Shown here piece by piece: positions 42,756-52,371 of a stretch of DNA of 64,000 nucleotides; within the stretch, counting starts at the first letter, position 1; each line of letters starts with the position of its first letter. This stretch comes from an uncultured Lachnospiraceae bacterium (GTDB lineage: Bacteria > Bacillota > Clostridia > Lachnospirales > Lachnospiraceae): contig CAJUMC010000003.1 of the NCBI GenBank assembly GCA_910587085.1, positions 1 to 64,000 of the forward strand, given 5' to 3'. The notes beneath the pieces were generated by a model. That model searched no databases, was not told where the DNA came from, and saw only the letters and a list, made by a program, of their open reading frames with translations. The translations under genes and the position numbers were made by a program.

Positions 42756-43601
42756 TTACGACAATTTCTTTTTGAACTCCAAACCCGGCTGTGAGAACGG
42801 ATTTTTTCCTGTGCGGCGGATAAATTTTTCGAACTCTCTGTCCGCCTGCGCGGCAAAAATTTTCGGGGTGGATATCGGATCGGCAAGCCCGACCCGATCC
42901 CAAGTTGCCGCCCAGATCAGATAGGGCGCAAGCGGCAGGGAATCCTTTACCTTGATATGAAAGCCGTCCCGAATCAGCAGTCCGTCCCGCGCCATTTTTT
43001 CGGCGTCGAAATACAGCCTCGCCCCGGTCCGGTATTTTGCGTCGGCATCCATAATAATTTTTCCCTGCTGTTTGGAACTGACAACAATTTCGCCGCCCAT
43101 GCCCCCGCCGAACATAATATAGTCGCCGAAATGCGGAGGATCTCCCAGCTTCGCCCCGATCGGCTCCTCCTCCCCTGCGGCATGCTCCGCTTTTAACCAG
43201 TTAAAGCATTTCAGCATTCCGCCGCGCTGAATTTTCTCCCAGGCGTCCGCCGGCGTACTGTGTATCAGCACCGGCGGTTCATAGCTGCGCAGTCTGCGCT
43301 CGCAGAAGGAATGCCCCCGGTATCTCTGCAGTGCTTCGTCGTATTCACTCTGTGAAATAACCAGAAGACCGTTGAGACTGCCGGCGCCGCAGTAGCCGAT
43401 AAAATCACCCGCCGCCATTTTCCAGTCTTTGTGGATCACCCTGCTGACCATAATGGTATACGCAGAGCCCTCCCTGCTTCCGACATGGCAATGCCATTCT
43501 GTGCTGTCGGACAGCTGAAAGATCAGCCAGGAGCTGTTATATTCCCGGCCGGTCACCGGGTTTATTCCATTTTCCGTCAGATTGTCCATACGATAAATCA
43601 T
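42756..43601 (-). CDS. Protein of unknown function with faint ART-like motif
   Basis: 281 residues from MIYRMDNLTENGINPVTGRE; AAGGAG lies 10 nt upstream of this ATG. Longer starts up to 43835 are possible but have poorer sites and low-complexity sequence. No family is recognised. The middle contains VLIHSTPADAWEKIQRGGML, which loosely recalls the H-[GS]-T...I...GL entry motif of ADP-ribosyltransferase/RNA 2'-phosphotransferase folds, followed by a glycine-rich GDYIMFGGGMGGEIVVSS. This is a weak resemblance only. Cytoplasmic, no signal or membrane segments. It lies between tRNA-Glu and polC, on the polC strand. Confidence 0.7.
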   Translation of the reverse strand: MIYRMDNLTENGINPVTGREYNSSWLIFQLSDSTEWHCHVGSREGSAYTIMVSRVIHKDWKMAAGDFIGYCGAGSLNGLLVISQSEYDEALQRYRGHSFCERRLRSYEPPVLIHSTPADAWEKIQRGGMLKCFNWLKAEHAAGEEEPIGAKLGDPPHFGDYIMFGGGMGGEIVVSSKQQGKIIMDADAKYRTGARLYFDAEKMARDGLLIRDGFHIKVKDSLPLAPYLIWAATWDRVGLADPISTPKIFAAQADREFEKFIRRTGKNPFSQPGLEFKKKLS

Positions 43602-43854
43602 CTTTGTCCGGCTCCTTCCAGCGGTACATAGCTCTCCCATTCTTTTCAGCTCGGCCATTCCTTCCGCCTTCCGGGTTCTCCTGCTTTTTCCCTGACAGGG
43701 CGGTCTTCTGACAGGTTCCGAACACCCGGACTGCAAAATATATTTTCTCTTAGCAGAGCCGGCCGACGCCCGATTTCTGCCTGTTATCGGCACAAGCTCC
43801 CTTTCGCGCTGCGATGCCATGAAAGATCTGCGCATGGCAGCATCTGCCGGCCGG

Positions 43855-46800
43855 TCAGCCCTGCATCAGAAAATCCATCAGAGACATCTGATTGGAGATC
43901 GGAATCGTGCCGAGCAGGCCGAGCTCCGCCATTTTATCCGCAATTGTGGCACTGACCTTACAGCGGTTCCGGAAGTCCTCGCGCGACAAAAACGCCCCGT
44001 CGGCCACGGCCTCCACAATCTGCTCCGCCGCCTTGTCGCCGAGCCCGTCTATGGTGGAAAGGCACGGCATGATTTTTCTGTCGCTTACAATCTGGAACGC
44101 GTGCGCCCTTGCCGTGTAGATATCAATCGGCTCGAAATCATAGCCGCGCGCATACATTTCCTCTACCAGCTTCATATCCTTGTAGGTATCCTCCTCCTTC
44201 TGCGAAAGCTTTTCCGCGAAATTGGCGGAGCTCATGCGGCGCTTGTATTCGGTCATGTGCATGCGCAGCTTCTCCTTTCCCAGACACATCAGCTCGTAAT
44301 TGAACGCGGACGCGCGGATGCTGAAATAAGCAGCATAGTAGGCAAGCGGATAATAGACCTTAAAATAGGCAATGCGGAACGCCATCATAACATAAGCACA
44401 GGCATGTGCCTTCGGAAACATGTACTTAATATGCTCGCATGACCAGATGTACCATTCCGGCACGTCGTTTGCCAGCATATCTTCCTTCATTTCGTCCGTC
44501 AGCCCCTTCCCCTTTCTCACGCTCTCCATAATTTTAAACGCATGCCCGTTCTCCACCCCTTTCTGAATCAGATAGGTCATAATATCGTCGCGCGTACAGA
44601 TCGCAGTGGAAAGTGTGCAGGTGCCGTTCTGAATCAGCATCTGAGCATTGTTCGACCATACGTCCGTCCCGTGGGACAGCCCGGAAATCCGGATCATGTC
44701 GGAAAAGCTCCCCGGCTTTGCCTCCCGGAGCATCTGCATAACAAAATCCGTTCCGCACTCCGGAATGCCCAGACAGCCGAGATCGCAGCCGCCGATGTCG
44801 GACGGACGGATGCCGAGCGCCTCCGTGGATTCGAACAGGGACAGTACTTTCGGATCGTCCATGCGGATTTTTTTCGCATCCAGCCCGGTAAAATCCTCCA
44901 GAACGCGGATCATCGTCGGATCATCGTGCCCGAGAATATCCAGCTTCAGCAGATTATGATCAATGGAATGATACTCAAAATGTGTCGTAATCGTTTTCGA
45001 AGTCATATCATTCGCCGGATGCTGGATCGGAGTGAAGGAATTGATTTCCTCCCCGTGCGGCAGCACGACAATGCCCCCGGGATGCTGCCCCGTCGAGCGC
45101 CGCACGCCGGTGCAACCGACAGCGATGCGCTCCACCTCCGCCGGGCGCCTGTGAATACCGTGCTCCTCGTTGTACTTTTTCACATAGCCGAACGCGGTTT
45201 TGTCCGCCACGGTGCCGATTGTGCCGGCGCGGAAGGTGTGGCCCTCCCCGAAGATCACCTCTGTGTATTCGTGCGCCTTGCTCTGATACTCCCCGGAGAA
45301 ATTCAAGTCGATATCCGGCTCCTTGTCCCCGTTGAATCCCAGAAAGGTTTCGAACGGAATATTATGACCGTCCTTTTTCAGCATCGCGCCGCATTTCGGA
45401 CAGGCGCGATCCGGCATATCGCAGCCCGAGCTCGAGGCATACTGCTTTACGAGCTCCGAATCAAAATCGGCAAAATGGCATTCCGAACAGTAATAATGCG
45501 GCGGAAGCGGATTGACCTCCGTGATTCCGGACATCGTGGCTACAAACGATGAGCCGACGGAACCGCGCGAGCCGACGAGATAGCCGTCCTCGTTCGATTT
45601 CCACACAAGTTTCTGTGCAATAATATACATAACGGCAAAGCCGTTGCTGATTATGGAACGCAGTTCATGCTCCAGCCGCTCCTCCACCTGCAAAGGAAGC
45701 TCCGGCCCGTAAATGGAGTGCGCTTTATCATAACATATACTGCGCAGCGTTTCGTCGGAATGCGGGATAACCGGCGCGCATTTGTCCGGGCGCACCGGCG
45801 ATATTTTTTCAACCATATCTGCGATTTTGGCCGGGTTGGCAATCACCAGTTCCTCTGCCTTTTCCGGGGGCAGATACGAAAACTCCGCCAGCATTTCCTC
45901 CGTCGTGCGGAAGTACAGCGGAGCCTGATTATCCGCGTCCGAAAAACCCTTTGAGTGCATGATAACCCGGCGGTAAACCTCATCCTCCGGATTCAGAAAA
46001 TGGACGTCGCAGGTCGCGACGACGGGTTTGCTGTACTGCTCGCCCAGCGCGATGATCCTTTTGTTGATTTCGATCAGATCCTCCTCTGACTCGACTGGAA
46101 TTTTCGGATTCTCAATCATAAAACGGTTGTTTCCGAGCGGCTGAATTTCGTAATAATCGTAAAAATCGCACAGGCGGGCCACCTCATCCGGCGCCTCCTG
46201 GCGCAGTATCGCCTGATAAAGCTCTCCTGCTTCACATGCCGAGCCGACCAGCAGCCCCTCCCGGTATTTCGCAAGCATGCTTTTCGGAATCCGCGGCCGG
46301 CGCTGAAAATACTGGATGTGCGATGCGGAAACCATGCGGTACAAATTGATCCTCCCGACGTCACTGCGGCACAGCAGAATCGCGTGATAGGTCGGCATTT
46401 TTCGGATAATCTCCGGCGCGATCTCACTGTTTTTGTTGATATCGCACAGCTGTCTGCAGCCCCGCTCTGACAGAATTTTCAAAAATTTTACATAAATCTC
46501 CGCTGTGCAGCCCGCATCGTCAACCGCCCGGTGATGATTTTCCAGGGATACGCCAAGCGCCTTCGCCACGGTATCCAGCTTGAAATTGTGAAGCTCCGGC
46601 AGCAGGACGCGCGCGAGCCCGACCGTATCGACAATCGTAAAATCCGCAAAGAGTCCGAGCTCGGACGCATAGTGAGCGATAAAGCCGGTATCAAACGATG
46701 CATTGTGCGCAACAAGGATGCAGCCCTCGCAGAATGCCAGAAACTTCGGCAGCACCTGTCCGATGGTCTCTGCACCGATCACCATCGCGTCGCTGATGCC

Positions 46801-48621
46801 CGTGAGCTTTTCAATTTCAAACGGGATCGGTACCTGCGGATTGACAAAGGAAGAAAAGCGCTCCGTTATCTCGCCGCCCTCCACCTTCACTGCGCCGATC
46901 TCTATAATTCTGTCGTGCCTGCTGCTCAGGCCCGTTGTCTCGATATCGAACACAACCGCAGGACAGAGCAGCTCCTGTCCCCGATCTTCGCGCACGATCT
47001 CCTCCAGATCATCAACAAGGTATGCCTCCATGCCGTAAATAATCTTGAAGGCCTTTGCGCGGGCGATCTCCTCCTCGGTTTTGAGCTTTTTGATATTAAT
47101 GGCGTGGTTTGCCACCGGAAAGGCCTGAACAACACCATGATCAGTAATGGCAATGGCCGAATGTCCCCACGCAAACGCCGTATTCACCAGATCTTCCGGC
47201 GAGACAACGGCATCCATATCGCTGAAGGTAGTGTGCGCGTGCAGCTCGATGCGTTTGACCGGGGCATTGTCCTTCCTTTTTTTCATGAAATCCGGGATGC
47301 TGCGGATGCCGTCTACCGACCCGAGCGAAATTTCATGGTCATATTTGTCCAGCATCGCCATTCCCCGGATCTTGATATAGATACCCTCCTTCAGCTTTCT
47401 GCTCAGCTCCTCCTTCTGTTCGGCTCTCACAAAAAGCTTGGCTGATATGGTATCTGTAAAGTCAGTAAACGAAAAAATATACAGAAACTTTTCGTTTTTC
47501 AGCTCCCGCACATCCAGCTTTATTATCTTCCCGCGCAGGACCACTTCTCCGATTTCATCCTGCACCTCAGAAATCGGAATCGCCTCGCCGTCAAAGAACC
47601 TTCCGTATATGATTTCCGGATCATCCGGCACAAGCTCCCGCTTGCCGAACCGTCCCTTTCCGTAAGCACCGGATTTGGAATAATCGCGTCCTCCGTAACC
47701 GCTCTTCGGCCCGGATTTGTGCACACCTGCAGTTCCTGCCCGGCCGGACGCCGGGAAACCGTTTGTTCCGGTTTCTCCGGCGGTTCGGCTTCCCGCCGCC
47801 GAGCCGGTCATTCCGTTTCCTGCGGCTGCCGACCGTCCTCCCGCTGCCGAGATTCCGTTTCCTATGGCTGCCGACCGCCCTCCCGCTGCGGAGCTGTTCG
47901 CCTTGTTTCCTTCGGCTGCGGTCCGGTCTCCGGCGGTATTGTCTGCCCCGGGGGCACCTGTATGCGCCGGCTGCGGTTCCTTCGATTCCCATTCGCCCGG
48001 GCGCTCCACTGCATTTACATCCACATACGCCTGCGCGCTCTGCCGCAGAAGAGCCGGGGAAGCAACAAACTCATACTCCTCCGACTGTGTTTTTTCCGGG
48101 ATCGGCAAATACTCGAAGCTTACGGCAAGCGGAAAGGAATACCGTTCCCCGTAAAGAGTTTCCAGCCACGAACCAAGCTCTTGGCATTTTCTGCGGTTAA
48201 TAAAGCTGTCCGGCACCGCGATCCGCATTGTACCGCCGGTTTTGCCCCCGGGTGCGGCTCCTTCCGCGAAGGAAATATCCGCCGCGCGAAGGATTCCCGC
48301 CAGAACGGTGGACTGCTCGGACAGCTCCTCAAACAAGCTTTCACGGTAGGCGTTCCAGAGATTTTCCGGCGTATACTGGCCCGACAGCCGGCATGTCTCA
48401 TGAAAGGCGACCTCTCCGCCCATCCCGGAAAAGAGCTGTTTTTTCAGCTGATAAAGCATTTTCTTTTTATCGCGGAACGGAATCAGCCGGCTGCTCTCGA
48501 TGTGTACGGTTACGCGCCCCGACAATTTGGAGGCTGCCACCTTCACAGCGGCAACCTCCTCAAATACGCTTTTCAGACCGGCATCCACGGTCAGCATATC
48601 AAACACTTCAAAAAATTTCAT
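43855..48621 (-). CDS. polC: DNA polymerase III PolC (Gram-positive type)
   Basis: Replicative polymerase with built-in proofreading. 1588 residues from MKFFEVFDMLTVDAG (48621, GGGGG 6 nt upstream). Order: N-terminal domain, OB fold (VVLRGKIIKLDVRELKNEK), PHP domain part 1 (RIELHAHTTFSDMDAVVSPE), DEDDh exonuclease (VVFDIETTGLSSRHDRIIEI to HHRAVDDAGCTAEIY), PHP part 2, zinc-type cysteines (YYCSECHF, CPKCGAML), and the catalytic palm with PDIDLNFSGEYQ. It is about 150 residues longer than Bacillus PolC; the excess is a Gly/Ala/Ser-rich repeat region at about residues 218-327, between the N-terminal domain and the OB fold. Downstream of ispG in the uppS-polC cluster. Confidence 0.97.
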   Translation of the reverse strand: MKFFEVFDMLTVDAGLKSVFEEVAAVKVAASKLSGRVTVHIESSRLIPFRDKKKMLYQLKKQLFSGMGGEVAFHETCRLSGQYTPENLWNAYRESLFEELSEQSTVLAGILRAADISFAEGAAPGGKTGGTMRIAVPDSFINRRKCQELGSWLETLYGERYSFPLAVSFEYLPIPEKTQSEEYEFVASPALLRQSAQAYVDVNAVERPGEWESKEPQPAHTGAPGADNTAGDRTAAEGNKANSSAAGGRSAAIGNGISAAGGRSAAAGNGMTGSAAGSRTAGETGTNGFPASGRAGTAGVHKSGPKSGYGGRDYSKSGAYGKGRFGKRELVPDDPEIIYGRFFDGEAIPISEVQDEIGEVVLRGKIIKLDVRELKNEKFLYIFSFTDFTDTISAKLFVRAEQKEELSRKLKEGIYIKIRGMAMLDKYDHEISLGSVDGIRSIPDFMKKRKDNAPVKRIELHAHTTFSDMDAVVSPEDLVNTAFAWGHSAIAITDHGVVQAFPVANHAINIKKLKTEEEIARAKAFKIIYGMEAYLVDDLEEIVREDRGQELLCPAVVFDIETTGLSSRHDRIIEIGAVKVEGGEITERFSSFVNPQVPIPFEIEKLTGISDAMVIGAETIGQVLPKFLAFCEGCILVAHNASFDTGFIAHYASELGLFADFTIVDTVGLARVLLPELHNFKLDTVAKALGVSLENHHRAVDDAGCTAEIYVKFLKILSERGCRQLCDINKNSEIAPEIIRKMPTYHAILLCRSDVGRINLYRMVSASHIQYFQRRPRIPKSMLAKYREGLLVGSACEAGELYQAILRQEAPDEVARLCDFYDYYEIQPLGNNRFMIENPKIPVESEEDLIEINKRIIALGEQYSKPVVATCDVHFLNPEDEVYRRVIMHSKGFSDADNQAPLYFRTTEEMLAEFSYLPPEKAEELVIANPAKIADMVEKISPVRPDKCAPVIPHSDETLRSICYDKAHSIYGPELPLQVEERLEHELRSIISNGFAVMYIIAQKLVWKSNEDGYLVGSRGSVGSSFVATMSGITEVNPLPPHYYCSECHFADFDSELVKQYASSSGCDMPDRACPKCGAMLKKDGHNIPFETFLGFNGDKEPDIDLNFSGEYQSKAHEYTEVIFGEGHTFRAGTIGTVADKTAFGYVKKYNEEHGIHRRPAEVERIAVGCTGVRRSTGQHPGGIVVLPHGEEINSFTPIQHPANDMTSKTITTHFEYHSIDHNLLKLDILGHDDPTMIRVLEDFTGLDAKKIRMDDPKVLSLFESTEALGIRPSDIGGCDLGCLGIPECGTDFVMQMLREAKPGSFSDMIRISGLSHGTDVWSNNAQMLIQNGTCTLSTAICTRDDIMTYLIQKGVENGHAFKIMESVRKGKGLTDEMKEDMLANDVPEWYIWSCEHIKYMFPKAHACAYVMMAFRIAYFKVYYPLAYYAAYFSIRASAFNYELMCLGKEKLRMHMTEYKRRMSSANFAEKLSQKEEDTYKDMKLVEEMYARGYDFEPIDIYTARAHAFQIVSDRKIMPCLSTIDGLGDKAAEQIVEAVADGAFLSREDFRNRCKVSATIADKMAELGLLGTIPISNQMSLMDFLMQG

Positions 48622-48732
48622 TCCTATCCCCCGCGCATCGCAGCTCTTCATACGATGCTGCATTCATCATCAAATAAAAATCTGAAAGCGCCTTTTTCCA
48701 AAAACTCCACCAGTCTTTAACGCAATCCGCAG

Positions 48733-49803
48733 TTACGCCAGACCGGCAAGCCGATCCAGTTCTGTCTTCAGCTCCGCCAGAAGCCGATCCTCCGGCACCT
48801 TCCGGAGAATTTCACCCTTCCGGAACAATATGCCCTCGCCGTCGCCCCCGGCAATCCCCAAATCAGCCTCCAGGGCCTCGCCCGGCCCGTTTACCGCGCA
48901 GCCCATCACCGCCACCTTCAGTTCCAGTTCCGGAGGATAGCGCTTTACCAGCTCCTCCACCTGCTGCGCCAGCGGGATCAGATCGATCCGGGTTCTGCCG
49001 CAGGTCGGACAGGAAACAACCTCAACCCCGCCCTTTCTCAGCCCGAGCGATTTCAGGATAAGCTTTGCCGCCTCAATCTCCTCCGCCGGTCTTCCGGTCA
49101 GTGAGACACGGACGGTATCGCCGATCCCCTGATACAGTATGATGCCGAGCCCGACTGCCGACTTGATGCCTCCGCGCAGGACGGAGCCGGATTCCGTAAT
49201 TCCGACATGCAGAGGAAAGCGCGTGCGCTCCGCAATCAGCTCATGTGCCCGCACGCACATAGTTACGTCGGAAGATTTAATGGAAATAACAAGGTTGTCA
49301 TAATCCATGGCCTCGATCAGCGCTGTCTGGCCAAGCGCGCTCTCGACAAGCCCCTCTGCCGTCACATGCCCGTATTTCCCGATCAGCTCCCGTTCCAGCG
49401 ACCCGCTGTTGACGCCAACGCGGATCGGGATCTGGCGCTCCCTCGCCGTCTGCACAACCGCCCTGACGCGCTCCGCATCGCCGATATTGCCCGGGTTAAT
49501 CCGGATTTTATCCGCCCCATTCTCCATGGCCGCAATCGCAAGCCGGTAATCAAAATGGATATCGGCCACCAGCGGAATATGGATCTGTTTTTTAATCTCC
49601 CGGAATGCCTCAGCCGCCTGCATGGTTGGAACAGCGGCTCGGACAATGTCGCAGCCCGCCTCCTCCAGCTCAAGAATCTGACGCACGGTTCCGGCGATGT
49701 CTTCCGTTTTCGTGTTTGTCATCGATTGCACGGCGACTGGATTTCCACCGCCGATTTTAACGTCGCCGATGCGGACGACCCTTGTGTTTTCTCTGCAGCT
49801 CAT
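48733..49803 (-). CDS. ispG: 4-hydroxy-3-methylbut-2-enyl diphosphate synthase (IspG/GcpE)
   Basis: [4Fe-4S] enzyme converting MEcPP to HMBPP in the MEP pathway. 356 residues from MSCRENTRVVRIGDVKIGGG; GGAGG lies 5-6 nt upstream. TIM-barrel substrate region VQSMTNTKTEDI and cluster cysteines in SCPTCGRTRIDL and VMGCAVNGPGEA. Together with dxr and uppS in the same run of genes and dxs/ispA elsewhere in the window. Confidence 0.97.
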   Translation of the reverse strand: MSCRENTRVVRIGDVKIGGGNPVAVQSMTNTKTEDIAGTVRQILELEEAGCDIVRAAVPTMQAAEAFREIKKQIHIPLVADIHFDYRLAIAAMENGADKIRINPGNIGDAERVRAVVQTARERQIPIRVGVNSGSLERELIGKYGHVTAEGLVESALGQTALIEAMDYDNLVISIKSSDVTMCVRAHELIAERTRFPLHVGITESGSVLRGGIKSAVGLGIILYQGIGDTVRVSLTGRPAEEIEAAKLILKSLGLRKGGVEVVSCPTCGRTRIDLIPLAQQVEELVKRYPPELELKVAVMGCAVNGPGEALEADLGIAGGDGEGILFRKGEILRKVPEDRLLAELKTELDRLAGLA

Positions 49804-49875
49804 TCTTCCCTCCCGGCGGCGGCCGCCGCTCTGCCGCACAGCACTTTAAATTGCTGCCCGGCCTTCTCCATCCGG

Positions 49876-51174
49876 TCAGAAAAGATTCCGGATATCGTTA
49901 TAAAAGATAAATACCATAAGAATCATCAGCAGAATAAAGAAAATCCCGTTGACAAGCCCTTCCTTTTCGCGGTTGAGCGGCTTGCGCCGAATTCCCTCGA
50001 TAATAAGGAACAGCAGCCTGCCGCCGTCCAGCGCCGGGATCGGCAGCAGGTTCATTACGCCGAGATTTGCGCTCAGCAGCACGCACCAGTTGATCAGCTC
50101 CACGATGGTAATAAGGGCACCGTAAGGTTTCGCCTCTGTCATGACATTGCTGATTTCGTTGACGATGCGCACCGGGCCGCCGAGATCATCCGCACTTACC
50201 CGGCCCCGGAAGAGCTGTCCGAGTCCCTTTACCGTCGTAACTATCCAGTATTTGACTTCCGCCGCGCTGTATTTAATGATGTTCAGTCCGCCCGTTTTTT
50301 CCGCATAGGTATTGTAGCTGAAGCCGAGGCTGTAGGATTCATTGACGGCCGGCGTCACCTCCGCCTCATATTCGAGGCCGTTCCTCACATAAACAAGTCT
50401 GACCGGCCGGTCGGACAGCGGATTCGCGGTAATATATTCATTCAGGGCCGTACCCGACACGATCCGGTTTCCGTCCAGAGAGACAATCACATCCCCCTCC
50501 TGCAGACCTGCCTTCGCAAGCGGATAATCTTTTGTCACGCTGCTGATTCTGGCCGGCGAGGCTCCGTTTTCGTAGACAAAGCCGAGAAGATATTTTACTG
50601 TTTTCTGCGGTGTCAGGGTTGTTGTGTACTTCTTCCCTTCCCGGAGATAGGTGACGGAGATCGGCTCTCCGCTGCGGATTGGATCATAAGTATATTTTAT
50701 AAGGATCTCCCGTCCGAAATTGATTTTCGAACCGTCGATGCGCGTGATAATATCTCCTTCCTGCAGCCCTGCCTCTGCTCCTGCTCCGCCCTCCGGAACA
50801 CTTGTCACGCGGGCCGGATCATAGCCGATCAGAGCCACCATAATGACGGAGAGCAGAAATGCAAGAATAAAGTTGAATAGCGGGCCGGCAAATATAACCT
50901 GAAACCGCTGCCAAACGGTCTTGTTGTTGAACGCCTTTGCGTCGTCCGAAGCCTCGTCCTCCCCCACCATCATGCACGCACCGCCGATCGGAAACAGCCT
51001 CAGCGAATAGAGCGTACCGCCCCGCTTGATGCCGAACAGCTTCGGCCCCATTCCGAGACAGAATTCGGTGACACCGATCCCGTTTTTCTTGGCAAACAGC
51101 AGATGCCCGAGCTCATGAAAAATAACAACAAGGCTGAACATCAGAATTGCTACAATTATACTAACGATTTTCAT
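49876..51174 (-). CDS. rseP: RseP-type intramembrane site-2 metalloprotease
   Basis: M50 zinc protease for regulated intramembrane proteolysis (for example of anti-sigma factors and signal-peptide remnants). 432 residues from MKIVSIIVAILMFSLVVIFH; the zinc motif is HELGH, the second active-site motif is NLLPIPALDGGRLLF. At least two PDZ-like units lie between (YDPARVTSVPEGGAGAEAGL and ISSVTKDYPLAKAGLQEGD). GGAGG is 6 nt before the ATG; the start overlaps the dxr stop by 14 bp. Confidence 0.96.
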   Translation of the reverse strand: MKIVSIIVAILMFSLVVIFHELGHLLFAKKNGIGVTEFCLGMGPKLFGIKRGGTLYSLRLFPIGGACMMVGEDEASDDAKAFNNKTVWQRFQVIFAGPLFNFILAFLLSVIMVALIGYDPARVTSVPEGGAGAEAGLQEGDIITRIDGSKINFGREILIKYTYDPIRSGEPISVTYLREGKKYTTTLTPQKTVKYLLGFVYENGASPARISSVTKDYPLAKAGLQEGDVIVSLDGNRIVSGTALNEYITANPLSDRPVRLVYVRNGLEYEAEVTPAVNESYSLGFSYNTYAEKTGGLNIIKYSAAEVKYWIVTTVKGLGQLFRGRVSADDLGGPVRIVNEISNVMTEAKPYGALITIVELINWCVLLSANLGVMNLLPIPALDGGRLLFLIIEGIRRKPLNREKEGLVNGIFFILLMILMVFIFYNDIRNLF

Positions 51175-52339
51175 TGATCGCCTCCAGAAATTGATAGGTT
51201 TCCCGCTCCACGGCAAGAATGTCCGGCAGTTCCGGGTTTTTGACCGGCTGATGCGCCTTCATCGCTCTCGCGATATAGTCCGTAATATCGGTAAAACCGA
51301 TTCTCCGGTTCAGGAATTCCGCCACGGCAAATTCGTTCGCCGCATTGTATACAACCGGCATGCTGCCCCCCGCCTGAATCGCCTCAAAGGCTAGCCGAAG
51401 TCCCGGCAGTTCGCTCAGAACCGGCTTTTCAAACACAATGCTGCCGATTTCGGTCAGGCTCAGGCGCCTGCCCGGAAGCTCTCTGCGCTCCGGATAGAAC
51501 AGCGCATACTGGATCGGGAGCTTCATATCCGGCGTTCCCATCTGCGCGATAATTCCCCCGTCGATAAACTCAACCGCCGAGTGAACCACGCTCTGCGGCT
51601 GTATTACAACCTCGATCCGCTCCGCCGGCACGTCGAAGAGCCAGTGCGCCTCCATCACTTCGAGGCCCTTGTTTACCATGGTAGCGGAATCAATCGTAAT
51701 TTTCTTCCCCATTTTCCAGTTCGGATGGCTGAGCGCCTGCTCCACCGTCACTCCGGCCAGTTCCGACTGCTTCCGCCCCCGGAACGGACCGCCAGATGCG
51801 GTGAGAATGAGCTTTTCAATCTCAGGATTCCCGGCTGCGCCGTCCGCCGCAAAGCCCCGGCTGCCCTGAAGGGACTGAAAAATTGCGGAATGCTCGCTGT
51901 CCACAGGCAAAAGAGCCACACCATGTTCCCGCACAAGCGGCATAATCAGGTGTCCCGCTGCAACCAGGGTCTCCTTATTGGCGAATGCGATATCCTTTCC
52001 GGCACAAATTGCTTCCATCACAGGCCGGATGCCGATCATGCCGACGACTGCCGAGACGACCATCTCAACACCGGACAGCAGCGCGCATTCAATCAGACCG
52101 TCCATGCCGGAAACCACCTTTACCGGCAGATCTCTTACGCGCACTGCAAAATCTGCCGCCGGCTTTTCGTCGTAAACACAGACGAGCTTCGGCATAAACT
52201 CCCTCGTCTGTTCCTCCAGAAGCCGGATATTCCCTTTGGCGGCAAGCGCCAGAACCCGCGCATCCTCATTTTCCTTCACTACTTCAAGCGTCTGAGTTCC
52301 GATTGAGCCGGTCGAACCCAGGATCGATAAATGCCGCAT
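51161..52339 (-). CDS. dxr: 1-deoxy-D-xylulose 5-phosphate reductoisomerase
   Basis: Second MEP-pathway enzyme, NADPH-dependent. 392 residues with nucleotide motif ILGSTGSIGTQTLEV, metal/substrate motif PVDSEHSAIFQSLQG, the loop TASGGPFRGRKQ and ATMVNKGLEVMEAHWLF. GGAGG is 4 nt before the ATG. Between cdsA and rseP in the conserved cluster. Confidence 0.97.
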   Translation of the reverse strand: MRHLSILGSTGSIGTQTLEVVKENEDARVLALAAKGNIRLLEEQTREFMPKLVCVYDEKPAADFAVRVRDLPVKVVSGMDGLIECALLSGVEMVVSAVVGMIGIRPVMEAICAGKDIAFANKETLVAAGHLIMPLVREHGVALLPVDSEHSAIFQSLQGSRGFAADGAAGNPEIEKLILTASGGPFRGRKQSELAGVTVEQALSHPNWKMGKKITIDSATMVNKGLEVMEAHWLFDVPAERIEVVIQPQSVVHSAVEFIDGGIIAQMGTPDMKLPIQYALFYPERRELPGRRLSLTEIGSIVFEKPVLSELPGLRLAFEAIQAGGSMPVVYNAANEFAVAEFLNRRIGFTDITDYIARAMKAHQPVKNPELPDILAVERETYQFLEAINENR

Positions 52340-52371
52340 AGCTCCTCCAAATTCCTCTGTGCCGCCCGCGC

